From Mycobacteroides chelonae (lineage in GTDB: Bacteria; Actinomycetota; Actinomycetes; Mycobacteriales; Mycobacteriaceae): a stretch of 64,000 nucleotides of DNA. Position 1 is the stretch's first letter, and each line of letters begins with the position of its first letter. The DNA lies in NCBI GenBank assembly GCA_014204435.1, contig JACHLF010000001.1:638889-702888 (forward strand), given 5' to 3'. The translations under genes and the position numbers were made by a program. Below are positions 46,076-54,171 of the stretch, piece after piece. Under the pieces are notes generated by a model that made no database searches, was not told the DNA's origin, and saw nothing but the letters and a program-made list of their open reading frames with translations.

Positions 46076-46936
46076 TCAATTTCCAGGGAAGGCCCCACAG
46101 GGGCACAGCGGGTGCGCGGTCCAGTGCCGGGCGGTCAGCGCGTGGATCGCCAGATCGAGTTCGAGTGTCGCGTTGAGCGTCACCAGCGGCCCGGGTGCCT
46201 GACCTCGGAATGCCGACAACACACGATCGATCTGTGCGAGCGCCACCGCGACGGTGCCCAGCACGGTGGCCGGCGCGGCGATGCCGACGGTTCCGGTGAG
46301 CTGAGCCGCGACCGCGGGCCACTGCTCGTCGCGGTCACTGCGATGACGATCGGCGCATTCTAGGCAGCTGGTGATACCCGGTAGGACCATCGGCCCGATC
46401 AGCCCGGTGCCGTCGCGTGCCCGCACGGATAGGTGCGGTACCTCGGCCTCAGTCAGCGTGCGCAGTAAGCGGGTGTCGACAATCAAGTCGTCGGCGAGTA
46501 TCGCCAAATCCACGTACTGCCAAGATTTTCCATGTGCAGACGGCGTTGAGCGCTGGATGCGTGCCGAGGTATGTCGCAGTGCCTCGGACAGGGCATCGGA
46601 AATCGGGCCGCGACCGACGATCCGGATCACCGGCGATGCGACCGCATCGGTTGGGGTCCGGCGAATGACGGCGCCGGCGTCGACCAACTCATCCAGCAGT
46701 TTCCGGATGTCCTCGGCATCGGGAAAGTCCTTGACGCATTGAAGGTTGAGAATCTGCCCCCAGGTCAGTTCATCGGCCAGCGAGTTCAGTAGTTGTCGCA
46801 CCGCCCGGGCCGGGGCGGCCGTTGAGGGCCGCACGATCACCGCGTGGCGCGGCATCCAACCGATCTGAACACCGTCGTCGGGGCGCGGCAGCACGGGACG
46901 GGCCGGGTCGAGGGTGAACGTCGGCTCGCTGGACAT
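46076..46936 (-). CDS. Cyclodehydratase-like / E1-ThiF-fold protein (Rv3196-like)
   Basis: The 286-residue protein resembles the leader-binding, ThiF-fold cyclodehydratase partner of azol(in)e-peptide (TOMM) synthesis. It has an N-terminal winged-helix-like part (about 25-90) and a C-terminal part with cysteines SCLECADRH (about 190) and HPLCPCGAF at the end, the usual zinc tetracysteine positions. No YcaO, dehydrogenase or precursor peptide is nearby, so it is an orphan. ATG at 46936 (MSSEPTFTLDP) is selected over one five codons upstream. Adjacent to the ABC1 cluster as Rv3196 is to Rv3197. Confidence 0.7.
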   Translation of the reverse strand: MSSEPTFTLDPARPVLPRPDDGVQIGWMPRHAVIVRPSTAAPARAVRQLLNSLADELTWGQILNLQCVKDFPDAEDIRKLLDELVDAGAVIRRTPTDAVASPVIRIVGRGPISDALSEALRHTSARIQRSTPSAHGKSWQYVDLAILADDLIVDTRLLRTLTEAEVPHLSVRARDGTGLIGPMVLPGITSCLECADRHRSDRDEQWPAVAAQLTGTVGIAAPATVLGTVAVALAQIDRVLSAFRGQAPGPLVTLNATLELDLAIHALTARHWTAHPLCPCGAFPGN

Positions 46937-47040
46937 GACCCACAATGGCACATCCGGTCCGCGCCAAAGCTGATTGAAAGCCGTCTATCCACAGCCCGAT
47001 TCGGATGTTGACCAGCGCGGAGTGGTCACGCGCCGATTTC

Positions 47041-48408
47041 TCAGTCCTCCCGGTTTTCTCCGGGGGTGCCCGGATCGAGCTTCTCGATCTGTGCGATCGG
47101 GTCGTCGACGGCGTCGCTGTCGCCCGCGACGATGCGATCGATGAATGCGGCAGGACTGTCCAGGTCGCTGGAATCGGGCATCAGATCGGGGTGTGCCCAG
47201 ACCGCGTCACGCGTGTCAACGCCGACGGCGTCGGTGAGCCTGCGCCACAGATCCGCCGCCTCGCGCAGCTTGCGCGGCCGCAGCTCCAGGCCCACCAGGG
47301 TGCTGAAGGTCTGTTCGGCCGGGCCACCGGTGGCGCGGCGGCGCCGCAGGGTCTCGCTGAGGGCTGCGGTGGCAGGGATGCGGTCGCCGAGCGCGTCGGT
47401 CACCACCGTCTGCACCCAGCCCTCGACCAGGGCCAGCAGTGTCTCCAGCCGCTGCAGGGCCTGCTCCTGCTGCGGTGTGGTCTTCGGCTCGAAAATGCCT
47501 TGGGATAGCAGCTGTTCCATGTCGGATGGATCGCCCAGCGAGGCGGGGTTGAAGCCACGGGCGGCCTCCTCGATGGCGCTCATGTCGATCGAGATGCCCT
47601 TGGCGTATTGCTCGACGGTGTCCATCAGTCGGATGGTCAGCCAGCCCACCCCGCTGAACAGTCGATGGTGTGCGGCCTCTCGGGCCGCTAGGAAGGTCAT
47701 GATCTCGCCCTTGGACTGCTCAAGGCCTTCCGAGAACGATTCGATGGCACCGGGAAGCAGGGCGGCGGTGCCTTTGGGTCCCAACGGCAGTCCGATATCG
47801 GTGGAGGTCAACACCTCTCGGGACAGCTGGCCGAGGGCCTGGCCGAGCTGCGATCCGAAGGCCATGCCGCCCATCTGGGTCATCATGCCTAACAGCGGGC
47901 CGGCCATGCTCTGCGCTTCTTCGGGCAGGCTCGCCGCCCACATGCCCGAAATCTGTTCGGCCACAGGGTCGACCAGCCGCTTCCAATTCTCCAAGGTGTT
48001 GTCTACCCAGTCCGTCGCGGTCCATGCCGTGGTCCGGGTGGTACCGGCGGGCAGGGCGGTGGCGCCATCGAGCCAGGTATCGGCCAGATGTACCGCGTCG
48101 GTGATGGCCGATATGGTGCTCTCGGTGATGGGCGCGGCGAAACCGATTGAGCTTGAGGCCAGTTGCCGGGCGATATCGTAGTTGACCGGACCCGCGGGCT
48201 GGCCGCTGGTCGCGCTGGCGGCCGCACCGCTGAACATCTGGCCCAACTGCGTGAAGATCTGGCCCAGATCGGCGGGATTGAATCCACCAGATCCGAAGCC
48301 GAAGGGGTCTGCTCCCGATGGGCCCGAGCCCGAGGAGCCGCGTCCGGCGTCGCCCCGTTCACGATCGGGGTCGTCGCCGGCAGCGAATCCAAAGGGGAGG
48401 TCAGCCAT
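47041..48408 (-). CDS. Zincin-like metalloprotease-family protein (Rv3195-like)
   Basis: The 455-residue protein belongs to the actinobacterial zincin-2/F420-biosynthesis-associated family. A Gly/Ser/Asp-rich disordered first 40 residues lead to a mostly helical domain with AREAAHHRLF near residue 240, where a zinc-binding HExxH would lie but reads EAAHH, so catalysis is doubtful. It is predicted to be soluble, with no signal peptide. The C-terminus is acidic. Function unknown. It sits on the minus strand with the thiol-oxidoreductase gene 69 bp upstream. Confidence 0.75.
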   Translation of the reverse strand: MADLPFGFAAGDDPDRERGDAGRGSSGSGPSGADPFGFGSGGFNPADLGQIFTQLGQMFSGAAASATSGQPAGPVNYDIARQLASSSIGFAAPITESTISAITDAVHLADTWLDGATALPAGTTRTTAWTATDWVDNTLENWKRLVDPVAEQISGMWAASLPEEAQSMAGPLLGMMTQMGGMAFGSQLGQALGQLSREVLTSTDIGLPLGPKGTAALLPGAIESFSEGLEQSKGEIMTFLAAREAAHHRLFSGVGWLTIRLMDTVEQYAKGISIDMSAIEEAARGFNPASLGDPSDMEQLLSQGIFEPKTTPQQEQALQRLETLLALVEGWVQTVVTDALGDRIPATAALSETLRRRRATGGPAEQTFSTLVGLELRPRKLREAADLWRRLTDAVGVDTRDAVWAHPDLMPDSSDLDSPAAFIDRIVAGDSDAVDDPIAQIEKLDPGTPGENRED

Positions 48409-48477
48409 ATCTCCACGGTACCGCCGTGAGAGGCGGCCCGATCACGCTGTCAGTGAACGTGCCGCCGTGGGGTGGGA

Positions 48478-48894
48478 TCAGGCCAGAAACCGTGCGCGGA
48501 CCTCGGGTGGTGGAACCGGGCAGGTGTCGTACTTGCCGAACATCCGGTACCTGATATGCGCTACCAGGCGGTATGCGGCATCGCGGAGAGGTCGGGGGAC
48601 GAGGAGCCCGATGAGCCGGGCCCGCCGGGTGCCGCCCAGGTAGTCGATGACGCGGAGCGCGGCGTCGGAGCGGATGTGAATTCCCTCGGTGGGCTCGCCC
48701 GGGTTGTCGACGATCACGAAGGAGTCGACACCGGCGAGTTCGGGATGCCGATCGATCAGCTGCCTGGCGTACTCGCTGTCGAGTGCGGCGAATCGCATCG
48801 CGCCGATCTCGTCGTCGCGCAGGATCTTCTTCACCGCACCGTTGCACAGTGCGCAAAGGCCGTCGTACAGCAGGACGGGGGCATGCTCGCTCAT
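48478..48894 (-). CDS. DCC1-like thiol-disulfide oxidoreductase (DUF393)
   Basis: The 138-residue protein has the DCC-family signature DGLCALCNG near the N-terminus (YDGLCALC, residues about 9-16), in which a CxxC pair may act in thiol-disulfide exchange. The start at 48894 has GGAGG 7 nt upstream; the frame opens 17 codons earlier without support. The region RARLIGLLVPRPLRD forms a short hydrophobic helix that may touch the membrane. It is divergent from the PDZ protease gene with 62 bp between starts. Confidence 0.85.
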   Translation of the reverse strand: MSEHAPVLLYDGLCALCNGAVKKILRDDEIGAMRFAALDSEYARQLIDRHPELAGVDSFVIVDNPGEPTEGIHIRSDAALRVIDYLGGTRRARLIGLLVPRPLRDAAYRLVAHIRYRMFGKYDTCPVPPPEVRARFLA

Positions 48895-48956
48895 CGAACC
48901 TCCGCATTGAAGACTACCGGCCGGGTGCTGATCGGTCGTTGCCATAGGGTGCAGGC

Positions 48957-49991
48957 ATGAATCGCCGCGTTGCGACGTTGCTGGTCGCGCTCGTCCCGAT
49001 CATCGCCTTCGGGTTGTTGATGTCGGTGATCACCGTGCCGTTCGTGTCGCTGGGCCCGGGCCCGACGTTCAACACCCTCGGAACGGTCGAGGGCAAGGAA
49101 GTTGTCGACATCAAGGGCACCACGGTCGACCCGGTGTCCGGTCACCTCAACATGACGACGGTCTCCCAGCGCGACGGGCTGACCCTGGCCGATGCGCTGC
49201 GGTTGTGGGCGAGCGGTCGTGAGCAGTTGGTTCCCCGCGACGTGGTGTATCCACCTGATCGGTCCAAGGACCAGGTGGACAAGGAGAACGACCTTGAGTT
49301 CAAGAAGTCGGAGGAGAGCGCGGAGTTCGCGGCGCTGGGATATCTCAAGTACCCGTCGGCGGTGACCGTACTGACCATCAGCGATGAGGGACCGTCCAAG
49401 GGCAAGTTGCAGGAGAACGACGCCATCACCGCCGTGAACGGGCACCCGGTCGCGACGCTCGAGGAGTTCACCGGGCAGCTCAAGGCAACCAGGCCGGGCG
49501 AGGAGGTGACGCTGGACTACAAGCGCAAGAACACGCAGGGCAGCGACAAGACGGAACCGGTGAAGATCACGCTCGGCAAGAACGCGGATCGTGACTATGG
49601 ATTCCTGGGGGTCGGCGTGGTGCAGGCGCCCTGGGCGCCCTTCACCATCGATTTCAATCTGGCCAACATCGGTGGGCCGTCGGCCGGTTTGATGTTCAGT
49701 CTCGCGGTGATCGACAAGCTGACGCCGGGCGAGCTCGACGGCGGGAAGTTCGTCGCCGGGACGGGGACCATTGACGCCGAGGGCAAGGTGGGCCCCATCG
49801 GGGGGATCACGCACAAGATGCTTGCCGCCAAAGACGCTGGAGCGAGGGTGTTTCTGGTGCCCGCGGCCAATTGTGCCGAGGCGAAGACGGACGGCGGGCA
49901 GGGGCTCACCCTGGTCAAGGCGGGCACCCTGACCGAAGCCGTCGACGGACTCAATGCCCTCAATCGTGGCGATCAAGCGCCCAGTTGTTAG
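48957..49991 (+). CDS. PDZ-domain Lon-like serine protease (Rv3194c-like)
   Basis: The 344-residue protein has an N-terminal membrane anchor (about 7-30), a PDZ domain (about 125-200) and a C-terminal Lon-type Ser-Lys protease domain with catalytic Ser in NIGGPSAGLMFSL and Lys in GITHKMLAAK. It is predicted to face the outside. TAGGGT ends 6 nt before the ATG, so the message is probably leaderless. It precedes the UPF0182 gene by 124 bp, as in M. tuberculosis (Rv3194c-Rv3193c). Substrates are unknown. Confidence 0.9.
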   Translation: MNRRVATLLVALVPIIAFGLLMSVITVPFVSLGPGPTFNTLGTVEGKEVVDIKGTTVDPVSGHLNMTTVSQRDGLTLADALRLWASGREQLVPRDVVYPPDRSKDQVDKENDLEFKKSEESAEFAALGYLKYPSAVTVLTISDEGPSKGKLQENDAITAVNGHPVATLEEFTGQLKATRPGEEVTLDYKRKNTQGSDKTEPVKITLGKNADRDYGFLGVGVVQAPWAPFTIDFNLANIGGPSAGLMFSLAVIDKLTPGELDGGKFVAGTGTIDAEGKVGPIGGITHKMLAAKDAGARVFLVPAANCAEAKTDGGQGLTLVKAGTLTEAVDGLNALNRGDQAPSC

Positions 49992-50115
49992 CGAACCTCA
50001 CCACTATCGATGCAGGACTGACCCCGCTGTTCTGCGGCTACAGTGGGACTGGGTTTTCTAGCGAATATTGAGCGGTTCGACACTCTCAGAAACACTCGAC
50101 GAGGAGCGTAGCGAC

Positions 50116-53082
50116 GTGGGAATGCGGCCAAATGGGGCTCTGCCACGACTGACCCGACGGAGCCGGCGACTGGTCGCCGCAGCGTTGGTGATCGTGGTGT
50201 TGTTGTTGATCGGTCCACGCCTGGTCGACACCTACATCAACTGGCTGTGGTTTGGCGAGCTCGGATTCCGTGGTGTCTTCACCACCGTGCTGCTGACCCG
50301 CCTCGCGTTGTTCCTGATCGTCGGGACCCTGGTCGGTTCCGTGGTTTTCGGGGGCTTCGGATTGGCGTATCGGGCGCGGCCGGTGTTCGTGCCTGCCAAG
50401 GGGCCCGGTGACGCGCTGGCGCAGTACCGGGCACTGATCCTGTCGCGGGTACGCCTGTTCGCCATCGGTGTTCCGGTGCTCATCGGAGTGCTGGCCGGTG
50501 TGGTGGCCCAAAGTTATTGGATGCCGGTGCAGCTGTTCCTGGAGGGCGGCGATTTCGGCATCAAAGACCCGCAGTTCGGCCTGGACCTCGGCTTCTTCGC
50601 CTTCGAGCTGCCTTTCTACCGATTCGTACTGACCTACCTGTTCATCGCGGTGTTCATCGCGCTGTTCGTCAACGCCATGGTGCACTACATCTTTGGCGGT
50701 ATCCGGTTGTCCGGCCGCTCCGGGACGCTGTCGCGGCCCGCTCGCATCCAGCTGGTGACGCTCGCCGGAATCCTGGTGCTGCTGAAGGTCGTCGCCTATT
50801 GGCTCGATCGGTACGAGCTCCTTTCGCACACGCGGGCCGGTAAGCCGTTCACCGGTGCCGGGTACACCGACATCAACGCGGTGCTGCCGGCCAAGCTCAT
50901 CCTGCTGGCCATCGCCGTCATCTGTGCGGTCGCGGTGTTCTCGGCGCTGGTGCTCAAGGATCTGCGGATTCCCGCGATCGGCCTGGCGCTGCTGCTGCTG
51001 TCCTCGTTGGTGGTCGGTGCGGGCTGGCCGCTCATCGTCGAGCAGTTCAGCGTCAAACCCAATGCGGCGCAGAAGGAGAGCGAGTACATCGCGCGCAGCA
51101 TCAAGGCGACGCGCGATGCCTACGGTCTGACCGATGACGTGGTCACCTATCGCGACTACAGCGGCACCGCATCGGCGCCCACCGGTAGCGAGCAGTTGGC
51201 CAAGCAGGTCGCCGCCGATCGGTCCACCATCGCCAACATCCGTGTACTCGACCCCAACATCGTGAGCCCGGCCTTCACGCAGTTGCAGCAGGGCAAAAAC
51301 TTCTATGCCTTCCCGGATTCGTTGTCGATCGACCGGTATCAGGACCGGAGCGGGTCGCTGCGCGACTATGTGGTCGCCGCGCGCGAGCTCGATCCGGCCA
51401 AACTTCGTGACAACCAGCGCGACTGGATCAACCGGCACACCGTGTACACCCACGGCAACGGATTCATCGCCGCCCCGGCCAACACCGTCAGGGGGGTTGC
51501 CGACAAGCCCGACGAGAACGGCGGGTACCCGGAGTTTCTGGTGAATGCCGTCGACGACAACGGCAAGGTGCTCTCCGACGGTCCGGCGCAATTGGCGCAG
51601 CCGCGTGTCTACTACGGCCCCATCATCGCCAGCGATACCAACGACTACGCGATCGTCGGCAAGAACGGTGACGACCGTGAGTACGACTACGAGAACAACT
51701 CCGGAACCAAGAACAGCACCTACACCGGTACTGGCGGGGTTCCCGTCGGCGGTGCGCTGGCGCGGACGGTCTTCGGGCTCAAGTACGCCGAGCGCAACTT
51801 CCTGTTCTCCAATGTGATCGGTGACAACAGCAAGATTCTGTTCAACCGGGATCCGAGCCGGCGTGTGGAGGCGGTGGCGCCGTGGCTGACGGTCGACAGC
51901 GGTACCTACCCGGCGATCGTCGACAAGCGCATGGTCTGGATCGTGGACGGCTACACCACGTTGGACAACTACCCGTATTCGCAGCAGACATCGTTGTCGG
52001 AGGCCACCTTTGACAGCCAGGTGGGCCGGACCGGGGGAGCGCTGCCCAATCAGCAGGTCTCCTACATCCGGAACTCCGTCAAGGCGACGGTCGATGCCTA
52101 TGACGGCACGGTGACCCTGTACCAGCAGGACGAGAAGGACCCCGTGCTCAAGGCGTGGATGAAGATCTTCCCGGGAACGGTGAAGCCGAAGAGCGATATC
52201 TCATCGGACCTCGCGCGGCATCTGCGCTACCCGGAAGATCTGTTCAAGGTGCAGCGGACGCTGCTGGCGCGGTACCACGTCAACGATCCGGTGACCTTCT
52301 TCTCCACCAGTGATTTCTGGCAGGTTCCCGATGACCCGAACGCACCCACCGGATCGCAGCCGCCGTACTACATCGTCGCGAAAGACATTACGAAGAACGA
52401 TGATTCGGCGTCATTCCAATTGACCAGTGCGCTGAACCGTTTCCAGCGTGACTTCCTGGCGGCCTACGTCAGTGCTAGCTCCGATCCCGAAACCTACGGG
52501 AAGATCACCGTTTTGACGGTTCCCGGCACCGTGCAGGGCCCCAAGCTGGTGAACAACGCGATTACCACCGACAACCAGGTGTCCTCGCACGTAGGCATCA
52601 TCAAAAACCAGAACATCCTCAAATGGGGCAACCTGCTGACCTTGCCGGTGGCCAACGGCGGGTTGTTGTTCGTCGAGCCGTTGTACGCCTCGCCGGGCCA
52701 GGGTGATCAGTCGTCGTATCCGCGCCTGATCCGTGTGGGCATGTTCTACAACGGCAAGGTCGGCTACGCCACCACGGTCAGGGATGCGTTGGACATGGTG
52801 TTCGGGCGGGGTGCCGGTGCGACGGCGACCGCTCCTGCCGCCGAACCCGGCGGGGTCAACCCACCGCCACCGAGCGGCCAGAACGTGCCGATCGTCCCGC
52901 CGGTGGCCGTACCGCCCGCAGGTTCCTCGGAGCTGTCCTCGGCGAAGGCCGCCGCGCTGCAGGAGGTTCAGCGGGCCATCGGTGAGGTGAAGGACGCTCA
53001 GAAGAGTGGGGACTTCGCGCGGTACGGGCAGGCCCTCAAGAGCCTGGACGACGCGATGACGAAATTCGCACAAGCTAAGTAG
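50116..53082 (+). CDS. Large UPF0182 integral membrane protein (Rv3193c-like)
   Basis: The 988-residue protein has about seven transmembrane helices in its first 330 residues, with the conserved ETxWYR-type lipid-exposed segments ([25 protein letters not shown]), then a large soluble extracytoplasmic part and a Pro/Ala-rich linker before a C-terminal helical bundle ([20 protein letters not shown]). GTG at 50116 has GAGGAG 9 nt upstream and the protein begins VGMRPN like mycobacterial homologues. Function is unknown. It ends 132 bp before the initiator tRNA gene. Confidence 0.92.
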   Translation: MGMRPNGALPRLTRRSRRLVAAALVIVVLLLIGPRLVDTYINWLWFGELGFRGVFTTVLLTRLALFLIVGTLVGSVVFGGFGLAYRARPVFVPAKGPGDALAQYRALILSRVRLFAIGVPVLIGVLAGVVAQSYWMPVQLFLEGGDFGIKDPQFGLDLGFFAFELPFYRFVLTYLFIAVFIALFVNAMVHYIFGGIRLSGRSGTLSRPARIQLVTLAGILVLLKVVAYWLDRYELLSHTRAGKPFTGAGYTDINAVLPAKLILLAIAVICAVAVFSALVLKDLRIPAIGLALLLLSSLVVGAGWPLIVEQFSVKPNAAQKESEYIARSIKATRDAYGLTDDVVTYRDYSGTASAPTGSEQLAKQVAADRSTIANIRVLDPNIVSPAFTQLQQGKNFYAFPDSLSIDRYQDRSGSLRDYVVAARELDPAKLRDNQRDWINRHTVYTHGNGFIAAPANTVRGVADKPDENGGYPEFLVNAVDDNGKVLSDGPAQLAQPRVYYGPIIASDTNDYAIVGKNGDDREYDYENNSGTKNSTYTGTGGVPVGGALARTVFGLKYAERNFLFSNVIGDNSKILFNRDPSRRVEAVAPWLTVDSGTYPAIVDKRMVWIVDGYTTLDNYPYSQQTSLSEATFDSQVGRTGGALPNQQVSYIRNSVKATVDAYDGTVTLYQQDEKDPVLKAWMKIFPGTVKPKSDISSDLARHLRYPEDLFKVQRTLLARYHVNDPVTFFSTSDFWQVPDDPNAPTGSQPPYYIVAKDITKNDDSASFQLTSALNRFQRDFLAAYVSASSDPETYGKITVLTVPGTVQGPKLVNNAITTDNQVSSHVGIIKNQNILKWGNLLTLPVANGGLLFVEPLYASPGQGDQSSYPRLIRVGMFYNGKVGYATTVRDALDMVFGRGAGATATAPAAEPGGVNPPPPSGQNVPIVPPVAVPPAGSSELSSAKAAALQEVQRAIGEVKDAQKSGDFARYGQALKSLDDAMTKFAQAK

Positions 53083-53091
53083 GACGGGCTG

Positions 53092-53128
53092 GTCCCTGCC
53101 GCCGCGTGAAAGCACAAGTGGCAGGGCC
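53092..53128 (+). terminator. Possible terminator after the UPF0182 gene
   Basis: CCCTGCC (53094-53100) pairs with GGCAGGG (53120-53126) across a 19-nt loop, 12 nt after the stop. No T-run follows, so support is weak. Confidence 0.3.
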
Positions 53129-53173
53129 TAAGCCACTGCCGTGCGCCGAGAACATGCAGGCCAGGTAAACGAT

Positions 53174-53202
53174 TTGGCGCCAGGCACTGTGCCCGGTAAC
53201 CT
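53174..53202 (+). promoter_or_regulatory. Promoter of the initiator tRNA gene
   Basis: TTGGCG (53174-53179) and TAACCT (53197-53202) are spaced 17 bp, 12 nt before the tRNA 5' end. Confidence 0.55.
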
Positions 53203-53214
53203 TGTGTTCACCGC

Positions 53215-53288
53215 CGCGGGGTGGAGCAGCTCGGTAGCTCGCTGGGCTCATAACCCAGAGGTCGCAGGTTCAAATCCTGTCCCCGCTA
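53215..53288 (+). tRNA. Initiator tRNA-Met (CAT)
   Basis: The 74-nt sequence folds as a full cloverleaf. The acceptor stem GCGGGG/CCCCGC carries a 1:72 mismatch (C/T), and the anticodon stem ends in the GGG/CCC pairs that mark an initiator tRNA. Anticodon CAT is at 53249-53251, the T-arm is GCAGGTTCAAATCCTGT, and the discriminator is A with no encoded CCA. Its 3' half serves as the attachment site of the adjoining island (see repeat features). Confidence 0.95.
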
Positions 53289-53307
53289 CTAGGTACGCAG
53301 GCCAGAG
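53252..53307 (+). repeat. Left attachment repeat (3' part of the tRNA, 56 bp)
   Basis: Begins at AACCCAGAGG just after the anticodon and runs to GCAGGCCAGAG, identical over 56 bp to 56672-56727. It includes the last 37 bases of the tRNA, as expected for integrase core/attL sites in a tRNA gene. Confidence 0.9.
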
Positions 53308-53340
53308 GCTAGTTTTAGTCTCTGGCCTGCGTCATTTTTT
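53297..53340 (+). terminator. Terminator of the initiator tRNA gene
   Basis: GCAGGCCAGAG (53297-53307) and CTCTGGCCTGC (53320-53330) form an 11-bp stem, followed by TCATTTTTTGG. The structure recurs with the right-hand repeat at 56717-56750. Confidence 0.85.
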
Positions 53341-53357
53341 GGACCTGTATCGGTCAA

Positions 53358-53384
53358 GTCATCAATAAATCATCACTAATTCGC
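53358..53384 (-). repeat. 27-nt repeat at the recombinase 3' end (left copy)
   Basis: The sequence starting GTCATCAATAAATCATCAC recurs at 56511-56537 with one mismatch. It covers the last codons and stop of the recombinase remnant and a short AT-rich tail. Confidence 0.8.
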
Positions 53385-53660
53385 AGGCGGTCGCAGCGCG
53401 CGGTCCAACACCTCCGCTGCCTCGGGATGGGCCTTGCCTCGGTCTAGGTAGTGCCGTTGGGTCGTCACCATGTCTGAGTGCCCCAGCGAATCAGCAATTA
53501 CACGCAGGGGCAGCCCGGCGTCGTCCTTGGCGGTCGCACCGGCTTTGCGGAAGCTTTGCGCCGTGATCCCATCGGAGATGCCGAGCGCCAGTCGGATGCG
53601 GCGCCAGTCGGTGTCCACGTTCGTCGGATCACGCGGTGTCCAGTTGGTCGAACACCGATG
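53376..53660 (-). pseudogene. C-terminal remnant of a tyrosine recombinase (integrase)
   Basis: Ends in TAG at 53378-53376 and reads back through the catalytic C-terminus: TAQSFRKAGATAK (second Arg), SLGHSDMVTTQRHYL (His and nucleophile Tyr) and a PEAAEVLDRAL tail. The first catalytic Arg and the whole N-terminal half are missing; homologous sequence fades upstream of about 53640, where it meets the immunity gene. An ATG-initiated frame reaches 53732, but its first 28 residues look unlike an integrase. Not expected to be active. Confidence 0.8.
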
Positions 53661-53691
53661 ACGCCGTGGTCGACCTTTCGTCGATCGTGGT

Positions 53692-54171
53692 CTAGCGAGC
53701 CTGCGAGACTGTATGGTCGGCTCGTCGCTCAATCTGATCTGTCGGAGTCAGCATGAGATGGCTGAAAATGGTTGCCTCAGGCGTACTTAAGCGCACGTTG
53801 CCGACACCGGACTCCAGCTCGACGCGCCATTCATCGTCCGTTGGACGCACGGCCACATCAGGATTCATTCCTCGCGCATAGAGTTCAGGGCCGAGTTCGG
53901 ATGCACCCGTTACGGTGAAGGCCCATCGTGAAATTAGGTACTTCTCCGCTAGTTCGAAGCTGGAGAAGCTACCAATGGCCTCGTACTTTTTGCCGCGATC
54001 ATTAATGCTGTCGACGACCCACCACTCGCCCTCGGTCCGCAGGCAGAAGGTTTCATCATCTGACTTGAAGCACGCTTCGTGATCATTCTCAACGGACACG
54101 GACACGTTGCTCATCCCGAACCAGCTTGACCAGGTGTTCCAGTCACGCGAAAGCCTTGTGAAGTCGGCCAT
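53692..54171 (-). CDS. Probable immunity protein of the TNT toxin
   Basis: The 159-residue acidic protein (MADFTRLSRDWNTW) has no signal peptide or membrane helix, as expected for a cytosolic inhibitor. Its ATG overlaps the toxin stop by 1 nt (TAATG), the tight coupling typical of immunity genes, and it holds the position of the TNT inhibitor gene (Rv3902c) after cpnT. The middle resembles Imm61-type sequences (EGEWWVVDSIND, FSSFELAEKYLI); this family assignment is tentative. The last 20 residues (DQIERRADHTVSQAR) echo the toxin at about residues 284-297, hinting at recombination. Specific binding to the toxin is untested. Confidence 0.65.
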   Translation of the reverse strand: MADFTRLSRDWNTWSSWFGMSNVSVSVENDHEACFKSDDETFCLRTEGEWWVVDSINDRGKKYEAIGSFSSFELAEKYLISRWAFTVTGASELGPELYARGMNPDVAVRPTDDEWRVELESGVGNVRLSTPEATIFSHLMLTPTDQIERRADHTVSQAR

